From Fischerella muscicola SAG 1427-1 = PCC 73103 (GTDB taxonomy: Bacteria > Cyanobacteriota > Cyanobacteriia > Cyanobacteriales > Nostocaceae), in contig NZ_AJLJ01000182.1 of NCBI RefSeq assembly GCF_000317245.1, positions 38,987 to 102,986 on the forward strand: DNA of 64,000 nucleotides, read 5' to 3'. Of this stretch, positions 44,657 through 54,193 are shown piece after piece. A program made the translations under genes and the position numbers. Each line of letters begins with the position of its first letter. Position 1 is the stretch's first letter. The notes beneath the pieces are model-generated. The model was not told where the DNA came from and made no database searches. It saw only the letters and a program-made list of their open reading frames with translations.

Positions 44657-45454
44657 ATGACTACTAAAATTGGTATTACACCCACAGCACGCCTGGTAGA
44701 AGTCTTTTCTGCTATTCAAGGCGAAGGACTGAATGTCGGGACACGTCAGATTTTTATTCGCTTTGCTCTTTGTGATTTGCGCTGTCAATTCTGTGATAGC
44801 GCTCATACATGGAATGCACCCACTACCTGTAGGATAGAGCGATCACCAGGAAGACGCGATTTTGAAATCTATTCAAACCCTGTCTCTTTACCTATATTAC
44901 TCGAATGGATCGAGCGGCAAAATATACCTTCTTTACACGATAGCATTAGCTTGACTGGTGGCGAACCTCTGCTTCATGCCGGATTTTTAGTGGAGTTTTT
45001 ACCACAGATACGTGCAATTACCGCTTTGCCTATATATTTAGAGACTGGAGGACACCGTCCAGAACAGTTGGCAATGATTTTGCCCTATCTAGACTCTGTA
45101 GGTATGGATTTGAAATTACCCAGTACTAGTGGTGAAAATCGTTGGCAAGAACACAGCAAATTTCTCCGACTTTGTTATGAATCACAAGTAGAAGTTTTTG
45201 TCAAAATAATCATTTCTGACGAAACAAACCCGGCTGAGTTAGAGTATTCAGCTTTACTTGTGGCACAGGTAAGTCCATCGATCCCAGTATTTTTACAACC
45301 TGTTACTCCTTTGCCTGCTTCTGAACAATTCACTGCAAATCCCGTGCTTGCCCCTTCTCCAGAACAGGTATTGATGTGGCAAGCTTTGATCAAGCGCTTC
45401 GTTAAGCAGGTGCGGGTAATACCTCAAACACATAAGATGCTGAATCAGCTTTAG
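44657..45454 (+). CDS. queE: 7-carboxy-7-deazaguanine synthase QueE
   Basis: QueE is a radical SAM enzyme that makes the 7-deazaguanine core in queuosine synthesis. The 265 residues begin MTTKIGITPTARLVEVFSAI, then QGEGLNVGTRQIFIRF. The cluster motif CDLRCQFC (C-x3-C-x2-C) and SLTGGEPLLH follow. ATG at 44657 matches the family N-terminus; a start at 44558 would add 33 unrelated residues. It is monocistronic. Confidence 0.9.
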   Translation: MTTKIGITPTARLVEVFSAIQGEGLNVGTRQIFIRFALCDLRCQFCDSAHTWNAPTTCRIERSPGRRDFEIYSNPVSLPILLEWIERQNIPSLHDSISLTGGEPLLHAGFLVEFLPQIRAITALPIYLETGGHRPEQLAMILPYLDSVGMDLKLPSTSGENRWQEHSKFLRLCYESQVEVFVKIIISDETNPAELEYSALLVAQVSPSIPVFLQPVTPLPASEQFTANPVLAPSPEQVLMWQALIKRFVKQVRVIPQTHKMLNQL

Positions 45455-45763
45455 ATTTAATAATTTAGTGGTTATTAGTTATTTACTACTGACCACTATC
45501 TACTAACTAGCAATGTTCTTTTATAAAGATAAATGCAAGAATTAAGTAATTTTTGTGAATTTTTGATATAAAAAATGTACTTAGTTTGACGGTTAACCTA
45601 GTCTTTATAAGGTATCTTACATTCTTAAACTAGTAATGTTTTGATATTTCAGCCTAGCGACAAGAAGGACAAAATAATTAAAAAATTAAAAATTGCTAAG
45701 AGGGATAAGAAGGACAAGAGAATAATTTCTCTCGATGACCAATGACTAATGACCAATAACTAT
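45455..45763. other. Spacer between queE and phnE (convergent)
   Basis: The 309-bp AT-rich spacer has short heptamer-like remnants (TAGTGGTTATTAGTTA, TGACCAATGACTAATGACCA). No gene. Confidence 0.45.
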
Positions 45764-46552
45764 TTACATGGAATCAAGGCGTTTACGTAACTGGCTGCTA
45801 AAGAAATCTATGATAGTCACGACTATCAATAACACCAACATCATGGTTGTTGCTTTGTTATATTCAAAGCCATCTATATAACTTTTCAACTGAAAGCCAA
45901 TACCACCTGCTCCAACTACACCCAACACAGAAGCAGCGCGGATATTATATTCAAACATCCACAGTGTATATCCTAAGCCCAAAGGCAAGACTTGGGGTAA
46001 AATACCATACTGCGCTGTTTGTAATCTTGATGCTCCCGTAACTTGCAAAAAGTCTATAGAGCGAGAGTCTACTGCTTCGATCGCTTGTTGATAAAACTTG
46101 GCAAGGTAGCCAATCGTATAGATGCTTAAAGCCAAAGTACCAGCAGGCGCACCCAGTCCGGTTGCGGCGACAAAAATCAAACCCAGAATAATGGAAGGAA
46201 CCGAACGCACTATATTTTGTAAGAGATTAGCCAACCATTGTAACCAAACAGGGGCAAGATTACGGGCGCTAGCAATCGCTATTGGTAGAGAAAGAATTGC
46301 TCCTAAGGTAGTTCCCCACAAAGACATTTGTATTGTTTCAACTAATGCTTGAATAGCAATATCTAAAATAGCCGGATCTGGTGGAAATAATCTAGAAATA
46401 AAATCAGTTATGTAGGGCCAACTATTCTTGAGAAGTTCAAAATCTACCTTCAGACCCTGCAAAGCCCAAGCGTAAATTGCTACTATCAAGCAGAAAATCA
46501 GTAGGCGACTTAGCCAAGCAAAACGCTTCCAGAAAATTACAAAATACTTCAT
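45764..46552 (-). CDS. phnE: Phosphonate/phosphite-type ABC transporter permease
   Basis: The 262 residues carry about six membrane helices. They also have the permease coupling loop (about 160-185) SIDFLQVTGASRLQTAQYGI. MFEYNIRAASVLGVVGAGGI is the typical PhnE end. It is the third gene of phnD-phnC-phnE; phnC ends 28 bp upstream. Confidence 0.9.
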   Translation of the reverse strand: MKYFVIFWKRFAWLSRLLIFCLIVAIYAWALQGLKVDFELLKNSWPYITDFISRLFPPDPAILDIAIQALVETIQMSLWGTTLGAILSLPIAIASARNLAPVWLQWLANLLQNIVRSVPSIILGLIFVAATGLGAPAGTLALSIYTIGYLAKFYQQAIEAVDSRSIDFLQVTGASRLQTAQYGILPQVLPLGLGYTLWMFEYNIRAASVLGVVGAGGIGFQLKSYIDGFEYNKATTMMLVLLIVVTIIDFFSSQLRKRLDSM

Positions 46553-46580
46553 ATTGATACTACTCAGTCACCAACGACTT

Positions 46581-47315
46581 CTACCCTCTAATCACAGAAA
46601 ACTGGGCTTGCAAATTTTCACAATGGCCATCATAAACAACACGTCCATTATCTAAGACGATCGCTCGTTGAGCATATTCTGCTGCTATACCCAAATCGTG
46701 CAAAACTGTGACAATGGTTATACCTTGCTGAGAATGTAATTGAGATAAAGTATCCATCACCTGTTTACAGGCCATGACATCCAAACCTGTAATCGGTTCA
46801 TCAGCTAAAAGAATTTGGGGAGATTGAATTAAAGCACGAGCGATCGCTACCCGTTGTTGCTGTCCACCACTTAGTAAACTTGTTTTTTGATCAGCTTGCC
46901 CTTTCAAACCCAATTGTTCTAATATCTCTAACGCTTGACGGCGATCGCGTTTAGGAAAACCAAACAGGGTTTGCCAAGTTGTACGTGTACCTAGTTTCCC
47001 ACACAAAACATTATCAATTGCCGGAAGTTGGGGAATTAATCCCCCACCTTGAAATAACATCCCGATGTCTCGCCTAATTTGCGTTAAAGTACGAGGATTC
47101 ATCGGCACACCATTGATATTGATACTTCCCTGCTCTAAGGGTACTAATCCAACAAGCGATCGCAGCAGCGTAGATTTACCCGCACCATTGAGTCCTAGCA
47201 AAGCCACAAACTCACCATGATGAATTTGGCAACTAATCCCATTCAAGATGGGACGCTGTAAAGATGGTGAGTATGCTGTTTTTAGATTGTGACACTCAAT
47301 AGCGGGATGCATGGG
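46581..47315 (-). CDS. phnC: Phosphonate/phosphite-type ABC transporter ATP-binding protein
   Basis: The 244 residues show Walker A GLNGAGKSTLLRSL, the signature LLSGGQQQRVAIARAL, Walker B ILLADEPITGLD, and the switch His in TVLHDLG. The ATG at 47315 (MHPAIECHNLKTAY) matches the family start; 21 upstream codons in frame are Ser/Pro-rich and unlikely. It lies between phnD and phnE. Confidence 0.9.
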   Translation of the reverse strand, partial: PMHPAIECHNLKTAYSPSLQRPILNGISCQIHHGEFVALLGLNGAGKSTLLRSLVGLVPLEQGSININGVPMNPRTLTQIRRDIGMLFQGGGLIPQLPAIDNVLCGKLGTRTTWQTLFGFPKRDRRQALEILEQLGLKGQADQKTSLLSGGQQQRVAIARALIQSPQILLADEPITGLDVMACKQVMDTLSQLHSQQGITIVTVLHDLGIAAEYAQRAIVLDNGRVVYDGHCENLQAQFSVIRG

Positions 47316-47386
47316 TATTGAAGAGGAGAAAGAAGGTAAAGGAGAAGAGGAAAGGAAAATAAACCTTTCCCCTTGCAAAAAGTACT

Positions 47387-48361
47387 TTAAGGCTCAATTC
47401 CTGCTAGTTGCAGGGCATTGCGTAAAGGTGCTAGATGTTGATTATGGTCAACTTTGACCAATTCTGTAGAGTTATATAAGTTACTCAGCAATTGGTTATT
47501 TTGAGGCTGATTCAACAGCAGCATCGCGCTAATAATTTTGTCGCGTGTAGGGGTGGGAACGTCATCATCAATCGCAACGCCGTGAGCAGGAACACCGGAG
47601 ATTTTGTGGAGAATTCGCACTTGATTTTTTTCTGCTTCCGTAATGTACGGGGGATGAAGTGCATATTCTGACACTGCTGCTACATCCGCTTGACCACGCA
47701 ACACAGCTTGTATGGCTTTGCTGTAATTGCCACCATAGGCAACTTGTCCAAAGAAATTATTCAAGCGATCGCGATTTTCTACAAGTCCTTGTTTCACAAG
47801 TTCACCAGTGGGGAAAATAAACCCAGATCCAGAGGTGGGGGAAGTGAAAGCCATTCTTTTTCCGCGCAATTGTGACAAAGTGGCTTTAGCTGTAGACTGA
47901 GTTTTAAAAGGGCTATTTTTGGGAACAACAAACACTGAGTTATAAGTATATTTCCCCGAATAAGTGGGGCGAACCTCAGCCAGATACAAACGAGCATTAG
48001 CCAATTGTTCAGCTTTCAACGCCGGACGGCTACTCAAGAAAGCGATATCAGCACGGTTGGCTCTTAAAGCTTCCACTGCTGCGGTGTCATCACCGATCTG
48101 TGCTTTGACTGGAACTCCTAACTCTTTAGACAAAAATGTCGCTACAGCATTGGCTTTATTTTGTAAATCTGTAGAGTCAGAACGACTAGGAAAGATTACT
48201 ACTAATTCATTTGTCTTCCCTTGGGCTAGTAAGGTTGGCTCTTTTTGATTAGGAATGAGATTAGCGATCGCCGACCTTTCTCCTAAAGTACTAGCAATCA
48301 AACCCATAAGGGCTACAGATGCCACACCTACACCCAGCACACCCTGTTTAGTGACTCTCAT
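47387..48361 (-). CDS. phnD: Phosphonate/phosphite-type substrate-binding protein
   Basis: The 324-residue periplasmic binding protein has a signal peptide (about 1-33). It then has LVVIFPSRSDSTDLQNKANA, ALRANRADIAFLSSRPALKA, FTSPTSGSGFIFPTGELV, and VLRGQADVAAVSEYAL. These are PhnD/PtxB-family features; the ligand could be phosphonate, phosphite or phosphate. It is first in the operon. No C-P lyase or phosphite dehydrogenase gene is in the window. Confidence 0.88.
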   Translation of the reverse strand: MRVTKQGVLGVGVASVALMGLIASTLGERSAIANLIPNQKEPTLLAQGKTNELVVIFPSRSDSTDLQNKANAVATFLSKELGVPVKAQIGDDTAAVEALRANRADIAFLSSRPALKAEQLANARLYLAEVRPTYSGKYTYNSVFVVPKNSPFKTQSTAKATLSQLRGKRMAFTSPTSGSGFIFPTGELVKQGLVENRDRLNNFFGQVAYGGNYSKAIQAVLRGQADVAAVSEYALHPPYITEAEKNQVRILHKISGVPAHGVAIDDDVPTPTRDKIISAMLLLNQPQNNQLLSNLYNSTELVKVDHNQHLAPLRNALQLAGIEP

Positions 48362-48636
48362 TTGTCTTTCTCCGTTAGGAATTATTATCAGTATTTATGC
48401 GAATTTATTGCAATTGTTTTTCTTAAGACTTTAGAGTTTTGAGGAATCAAAGTCAAGATGAATTGTGTAAATACTAGAGAAACAGGTATAGGGTTGTCGT
48501 ATGGGTTGGTTGATCCAGACTCGCTTTCGCTTTTGATTTATCCACCAAGACAGCAATCAGCATTTTTACAGGAAAGAGAACATGAGATGATATTTACTTT
48601 GCAGTCTGCAAAGTATATCCGCTTGGCAATCAACCC

Positions 48637-49284
48637 ATGAGTCAAATCATCTGGATAGCAAGACACGCTAATCGCCTTGATTTTGTTAACCCTGATTGGT
48701 TTCTTACCGCCGAACGACGTTATGATCCCCCTCTGTCTGAAGATGGTTTTATACAAGCAAAGCAACTAGCTAAACGTCTCAAGAAAGAAAAAATTGCCCA
48801 TATTTTTGCTTCGCCTTTCTTGCGAACCGTACAAACGGCAAATGCTGTTGCAGAAGTTCTAGATTTACCAATTAAACTGGAAACAGGTTTGAGTGAATGG
48901 CTCAATCCTGCTTGGATGACCGAGGAGCCAGAAAGGCTTTCTCTTCCTGCTCTGGCTGAACTATTTCCTAGAATAGATACTAGCTATACCCCCCGCATTG
49001 CTGCTAAATATCCAGAAACTCAACCACAAGTGCGGGCGCGTTCTGGACAAACAGCTAGATGTCTAGCCACTGAATATTCTCCAGACAATATTTTGTTGGT
49101 GGGACATGGTGCATCTGTACTAGGCGCAGCTATGGGACTTGTTGGTGACATTGCTGTAACGGAAGTTAAAGCATCTTTATGTAGCTTAGTAAAAGTTGTG
49201 CGTCAAAATCCAGAATGGTTCCTCGAACTCAAGGGAGATACTTCCCACTTAACACAGGTCGAGGAATTTGTTCGGTTTAATTGA
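48637..49284 (+). CDS. Histidine phosphatase superfamily protein
   Basis: The 215 residues have the catalytic His in IARHANRLDF (RHA in place of the common RHG). Further motifs are RYDPPLSEDGFIQAKQLAKR, IFASPFLRTVQTANAVAE, and the second catalytic His in LLVGHGASVLGAAMGLVG. The pattern resembles the UBASH3/Tos-phosphatase branch more than phosphoglycerate mutase. The substrate is unknown. Confidence 0.85.
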   Translation: MSQIIWIARHANRLDFVNPDWFLTAERRYDPPLSEDGFIQAKQLAKRLKKEKIAHIFASPFLRTVQTANAVAEVLDLPIKLETGLSEWLNPAWMTEEPERLSLPALAELFPRIDTSYTPRIAAKYPETQPQVRARSGQTARCLATEYSPDNILLVGHGASVLGAAMGLVGDIAVTEVKASLCSLVKVVRQNPEWFLELKGDTSHLTQVEEFVRFN

Positions 49285-49660
49285 TAGATATATAGCTAAA
49301 TTTCTTGCCCGTAGTGACCGATAATTTATCCCAGGATACAAGAAATCGGATAAATCCTGGGAATCAATCCCAAAATCATGTCATGTGCTACAACGCTTTG
49401 CTTTGGGGTTCCCTCTGGGGTTGGGGGGAAACCCCCAAGGGCACAGTTGCTCCAAAATCCAAAATCGCATGACTGTTAGTGATACTTGTTATTAGTTAAC
49501 AGTTAATGGTCAAATATGGAAAAACAGTCAACAGTCTTTAGGTAATTGAAAACCGATACTAGTTAGTGGTAAAAAATCAACTACTAACTACTTTAGGGTA
49601 GCATAGCTAGCTGTGTACCCCTAGCAATCAGCAACCAGCAACTACCACATATATTTATTT
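49285..49660. other. Spacer upstream of glk
   Basis: The 376 bp contain a GC-richer repeat block (TTTGGGGTTCCCTCTGGGG, then GGGGGGAAACCCCCAAGGGC, about 49400-49442) that can fold strongly. Degenerate TTAGTTAACAGTTAA-type heptamers follow. No gene. Confidence 0.5.
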
Positions 49661-50686
49661 ATGACTTTACTATTAGCAGGAGACATCGGCGGCACAAAAA
49701 CCATTCTGCGAGTGATGGAGGAAACAGAAGCACCTCTTTTACGTACGGTGTATGAACAGCGTTACCGCAGTGGTGATTTTCCTGATTTAGTGCCAATAGT
49801 ACAGCAGTTTTTGACCGCAGCTAACACACCCATACCGGAAAAAGCTTGTTTTGCGATCGCTGGGCCTATAGTTCACAATACTGCCAAGCTGACAAATTTG
49901 GCTTGGTTTCTGGACGCCGAACGTCTACAACAACAACTTGGTATCAGTTATGTCTCTTTAATTAATGATTTTACTGCTGTTGCCTATGGCATTCTAGGCT
50001 TAGAAGCACAAGATTTTTATACACTTCAACCTGGTAAACCAAACCCAGATGCGCCTATTGGGATTCTTGGTGCTGGTACTGGTTTAGGACAAGGATTTTT
50101 AATCAAACAGGGAAATTTTTATCAAGCTTTTCCTTCTGAGGGTGGACACGCTGATTTTGCCCCTCGTACTGAGGTAGAGTTTCAACTGCTGAAATATCTG
50201 TTGGATAAACACGATATCCAGCGTATTTCTGTGGAACGGGTAGTTTCTGGTTTAGGAATTGTTTCTATTTACCAATTTTTACGCGATCGCAAAATTAGCA
50301 ACGAATCGCCAGAGATTGCTGAAATAGTCAGAACTTGGGAACAAGAAGCAGGAAAACCAGAAAAAAGTGTTGATCCGGGTGCAGTCATTGGGAATGCTGC
50401 TTTACAAGGAAGCGATCGCCTTAGTGAACAAACAATGCAGTTATTTATAGAAGCTTACGGCGCAGAAGCTGGTAATCTTGCCCTCAAACTCCTTCCTTAT
50501 GGTGGTTTATATGTTGCTGGTGGGATCGCGCCAAAAATCATGCCTTTAATCCAAAAAGGTGACTTTTTATTCAACTTTACCCATAAAGGTAGAATGCGCT
50601 CTCTGTTAGAAGAAATACCAGTACATATTGTAATAAATCAACAAGTAGGATTAATTGGTGCTGCTATCTACGCTTCTAGGTTATAG
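49661..50686 (+). CDS. glk: Glucokinase
   Basis: Glk phosphorylates glucose at C6. The 341 residues show the ATP phosphate motif LAGDIGGTKTILRV, ACFAIAGPIV, SLINDFTAVAYGI with the catalytic Asp, GAGTGLGQGFLI, and the sugar-binding Glu of FPSEGGHADFAPR. Length and order fit the Glk (not ROK) family. Together with the invertase and the fructokinase in this window it could handle sucrose-derived hexoses. Confidence 0.95.
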   Translation: MTLLLAGDIGGTKTILRVMEETEAPLLRTVYEQRYRSGDFPDLVPIVQQFLTAANTPIPEKACFAIAGPIVHNTAKLTNLAWFLDAERLQQQLGISYVSLINDFTAVAYGILGLEAQDFYTLQPGKPNPDAPIGILGAGTGLGQGFLIKQGNFYQAFPSEGGHADFAPRTEVEFQLLKYLLDKHDIQRISVERVVSGLGIVSIYQFLRDRKISNESPEIAEIVRTWEQEAGKPEKSVDPGAVIGNAALQGSDRLSEQTMQLFIEAYGAEAGNLALKLLPYGGLYVAGGIAPKIMPLIQKGDFLFNFTHKGRMRSLLEEIPVHIVINQQVGLIGAAIYASRL

Positions 50687-50807
50687 TAGATATACTTAAA
50701 ACAATAATGCTCTTTTTACACAATTTTACGGGTGCTTCTAAACATTTTGTTAAGTTATAACAAACTTATCAGCCTACGTAATATTAACATGTGTAAAGGC
50801 AAAAACT

Positions 50808-51410
50808 ATGACAAAAAGAGTGTTGTTGTCTCTAATTACTGTAGCCTTAGTATGTAGCGGATTTACTCGCGTTGAGGCGCGTCCTCCCCAACGCCCCCTT
50901 TCTCCAACTAAACCAGCTCCGAATAAACCAATAAAGTCAGAATGGAAACTATTCACTGCTCCAGATGGTAGTTTTACTGTCTTAATGCCGGGAATGCCTA
51001 AAGCTGTTACCCAAACCCAAAAAACCTATATGGGGGAAATAAACTTACAAGTTTTCGTTGGTCAACTAGCTAACCAAGAAGTGGCTTATGTAGTCGCCTA
51101 TAATGACTTTCCCCACAGCTATGGTAAGATGACAAACCCTCAATTAATACTTAATAATGCCCAAACTCTCGCTGTCAAAACTACCCAAAGCAATTTAGTT
51201 GGGCAACGCAGTATTAGTAGTTCAAACGGTCATCCTGGCAAAGAAATTGAGTATATCAACTCTGGTGGAAAAATCACTAAAAGCCGAATGTATGTTGCTG
51301 ATGGACGTTTGTATCAAGTCATGGCGATCACCACAACAAAGCAGCACAAGAGTTTATCTAAAACTATTAACGGGTACTTAAATTCCTTCCAATTAGTTTT
51401 GAAAAAATGA
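50808..51410 (+). CDS. Secreted protein of unknown function
   Basis: The 200-residue product has a signal peptide (about 1-24, ending VEARP) and a Pro-rich stretch (PPQRPLSPTKPAPNKP). The remaining domain is compact and reads EWKLFTAPDGSFTVLMPGMP, YGKMTNPQLILNNAQTLAVK, SNGHPGKEIEYINSGGKITK, and LYQVMAITTTKQ. This pattern recurs in cyanobacterial periplasmic proteins, but no function is known to me. It lies 121 bp after glk on the same strand. Confidence 0.75.
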   Translation: MTKRVLLSLITVALVCSGFTRVEARPPQRPLSPTKPAPNKPIKSEWKLFTAPDGSFTVLMPGMPKAVTQTQKTYMGEINLQVFVGQLANQEVAYVVAYNDFPHSYGKMTNPQLILNNAQTLAVKTTQSNLVGQRSISSSNGHPGKEIEYINSGGKITKSRMYVADGRLYQVMAITTTKQHKSLSKTINGYLNSFQLVLKK

Positions 51411-51512
51411 GGATTAGGATTGACGCAGATGAAGATGTGGAGAGTTGGCATTGGGCATAATTAACAACAACTAAAAACCAACTACCAACTAACCACTAAC
51501 TAAATATTAGAT

Positions 51513-52952
51513 TTAAGCGTCAAAGCTGTTGATTTTAAATTCACAAGCCCTAGAAACCTGTTCTGCTACGAATTGCTCAAAGCTAACTAATGGCAAACAA
51601 GAGGGATTTTTTATCAATTCTTTTGCTAATAAAAAGCCTGCAACTGTCCATGTTTGATATTTTCTTGCTTGTTTGCCTTGCAGTCGCCCTCTTCTGCCAT
51701 CGTAATACTCTGGCCATTCATCATCTTTAAGACGTTCTTGGGCAATTTCAATTGCTCTGTCTGCTAAATATATTCTTTTAGTTTTAATGGCTGCTGCTGC
51801 TAACATCCACATTAAAACGGGCCAATTGCCACCGTTATGATAAGACCAAGGTATATTTTTTGGATCGCAGCCAGTAATAATTCTATATTCTTCATTTTCC
51901 AACGCTGGAAAAGTGATTTTCATCGGCATATCTCCGACTAAGTCATCCCAGCGTTTCTCGATTAAATTCATGATAGCTTGCGCTTGTTCTTCGCTAGCCA
52001 GATCAGAAATAATAGCAACTAAGTTTCCTAATGTGAAAAAGCGGGTATCCATTTGTGATGGCCCGACATTTCCTGCTAGATAACCACCTTGTTTTGGCAA
52101 CCATCGATCTAATTCGGCATAAGGAAGGGAATCTACATATACATTAAATTCATTAACAGCCTCTTTGCCATACTCTTCACCTTTGTAGCGGTAAATAGTA
52201 TTGAGACGCTTTAAGTCTATCCAATAATGTTTACGAATATGAGCAAGTAAAATAGGTAAGCGATTATCAATAGCTGTAACAATATCTTGATTGCCTTGGC
52301 AAATTAGCAATTCTCGCCCAGCACGTAATGCTGAGTAAAATAGAGATTGTATTTCTAAAGGATGACCGTAGATACCCAGACGACGATCAATCATACAAGC
52401 ACCATCGGGAACCAACAAGGTAGGATACATGTCAAAACGTGTAGCTAAGGACAGTTCCATAATTAACCTGATTCCCTGTTGGAAATCGCTTTGATATGCA
52501 AATGAGTAATCTTTTGTCGCTACTACATAAGCACGTAGCAGGATCATCCACCAAAAACATGAATCTACTGGTGTAACTCTGGCGATCGCATGTTCTCCAA
52601 AATCTGCTTCTAAATATTCTTCACCACTTTGGGATACAACTACTTTGAAGCTAGCTGGAATCATACCCCGACCTGGTTTGTAGGCATCCAATTGATTCTC
52701 TTTTGGCTGTAACTTTAAAGTTACTTCTAGAAAGTTACGAACAATTTCTGTTCTACCTTGAATGAGAAATAGTAAACCGGAAGCAACAAAATCTCGAATA
52801 AAGCATTGATCGTAATTGAGTGCATCTATTGTACTATCAATGGCGGCGAGTGTCCCAACTGGACGACCTTGATAGTACATAATTGATTTTTTTAAAACTT
52901 CCCACGCTTCTCTTTCTACATTTTCAATTGTTGCCAAATCTTCTAATTGCAT
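51513..52952 (-). CDS. Alkaline/neutral invertase (GH100)
   Basis: This cytosolic enzyme hydrolyses sucrose to glucose and fructose. The 479 residues contain RPVGTLAAIDSTIDALNYDQ, CFIRDFVASGLLFL with the catalytic Asp, YKPGRGMIPASFKV, VTPVDSCFWWMILLRAY, GYLAGNVGPSQMDTRFFTLG, and the general-base region IPWSYHNGGNWPVLMWML. Nostoc PCC 7120 has two (InvA and InvB), and the heterocyst needs the latter; I could not decide which one this corresponds to. It is monocistronic. Confidence 0.92.
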   Translation of the reverse strand: MQLEDLATIENVEREAWEVLKKSIMYYQGRPVGTLAAIDSTIDALNYDQCFIRDFVASGLLFLIQGRTEIVRNFLEVTLKLQPKENQLDAYKPGRGMIPASFKVVVSQSGEEYLEADFGEHAIARVTPVDSCFWWMILLRAYVVATKDYSFAYQSDFQQGIRLIMELSLATRFDMYPTLLVPDGACMIDRRLGIYGHPLEIQSLFYSALRAGRELLICQGNQDIVTAIDNRLPILLAHIRKHYWIDLKRLNTIYRYKGEEYGKEAVNEFNVYVDSLPYAELDRWLPKQGGYLAGNVGPSQMDTRFFTLGNLVAIISDLASEEQAQAIMNLIEKRWDDLVGDMPMKITFPALENEEYRIITGCDPKNIPWSYHNGGNWPVLMWMLAAAAIKTKRIYLADRAIEIAQERLKDDEWPEYYDGRRGRLQGKQARKYQTWTVAGFLLAKELIKNPSCLPLVSFEQFVAEQVSRACEFKINSFDA

Positions 52953-54193
52953 CGCACTAATATCTCCATATAAATTTGTAGTTTTAATTTTACTGATAGT
53001 ACATACAACTTAATTTGTTCCTTCCAGTCACCTCGCTATTAGAAACAGATTTTTTAATTCCAAAACAAAGATGAACGCTAATTAAAAAATATCTTCACTG
53101 ATCAAGCGATATTTTTATAAAATTTTATGATTTTTTATGATTTGCATTGTTTATCCAAAAAACGCAAGTGTTTGCTGATCTTTTAAGAAAAAACAGCAAA
53201 AATTTGCTTTTTTTAACTAAGCTCAATCGAACCTTTAATGATTGGAAATTTCTTAGGAATTAATTACTTTTTACCATACAAAAACATATAAGAGTAAGTA
53301 TTTAAAATTACAAAATTTTAAATACTTTTACCGTAAGTAAAATTAATTCATTCATTGTAGAAGTGTCTCTTGCTATAATGAAACATTTTACTGACATAAT
53401 AAAAAATTATAACTATTTTCCATAATATGCAATAGAAATTTCAAAAATCATTTTTTATATTTAAAATATTTGGTATTTAATTTTACTTTTAAACATGTGA
53501 TGTTCTTTGGCAAAAAACAAATCAAGCTTCATATAGCGCATCAAAAAATACACTCCTAAGAAAAAATAAGCTGTTTTAAAAATACTTATTTTAAATAAAT
53601 CACAAATTGAATATTAGATAAAGTCTTGTTATACATGCATTTCAAATCTTTTTGATTACTAGTAATTTTTTATTAATTATTCATTAATACATATACCAAC
53701 TAGTGGTCTAATAAGCCTCCACTAATTAGCAAGTTTACTGACCAAAGTGTTTTATGAGATGAAGAAAGAATGCAATACTATACTCGCCCAATAGAGTAAA
53801 ACGAAGTTTTAGACTTTCCGCTCTTGTTCTGGGAATGCGATCGCAAAGTCTATGCTACATAGGCTTCTGCCCAAATAAACACCACATATTTTGCATGAAT
53901 TTTGACCCCCTAAAAAGGCAGAGAGTCAACACCCTAGTATGGGGGTGTAAGGGTCTGAGGATTGAATTTTTAAGTTTCTTCTTACAGTACCAGTACAAGG
54001 CAATTCTAGCCATTCTTACACTATTTATTAAGATAATTAAGAAAATATGATTCCTCCTACACCCCTACACCCTCATACCCCCACACCCATTTTCAAACTA
54101 GATTACGGTTTGCTGAAAAATTACCCAAAAATTTGAGTTACCCCTGATAATGAGGTTGAAGAAAGCAATCCGCAATTAATAAACGGTGTCTCC
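52953..54193. other. 1.24-kb very AT-rich non-coding region
   Basis: This is the longest gap of the window. No credible frame, tRNA-like fold or structured RNA was recognised. It contains the second copy of the CATATTTTGCATGAA repeat (53884-53939) and, near 54055-54090, C-rich tracts of the CACCCCTACACCC type. The promoters of the invertase and of the PTS fusion gene should lie here. Confidence 0.5.
53884..53939 (+). repeat. Dispersed repeat, copy 2 (CATATTTTGCATGAA type)
   Basis: It pairs with 34648-34702 (first 17 bases identical, last 11 identical). A 71-codon frame across it (53835-54050) is not regarded as a gene. Confidence 0.65.

Noticed and set aside
48458..48640. 60-codon frame before the histidine phosphatase gene
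   Set aside because: No recognisable family; better explained as the phosphatase leader.
53835..54050. 71-codon frame upstream of the PTS fusion gene
   Set aside because: Overlaps a dispersed repeat and has no start context or homology.
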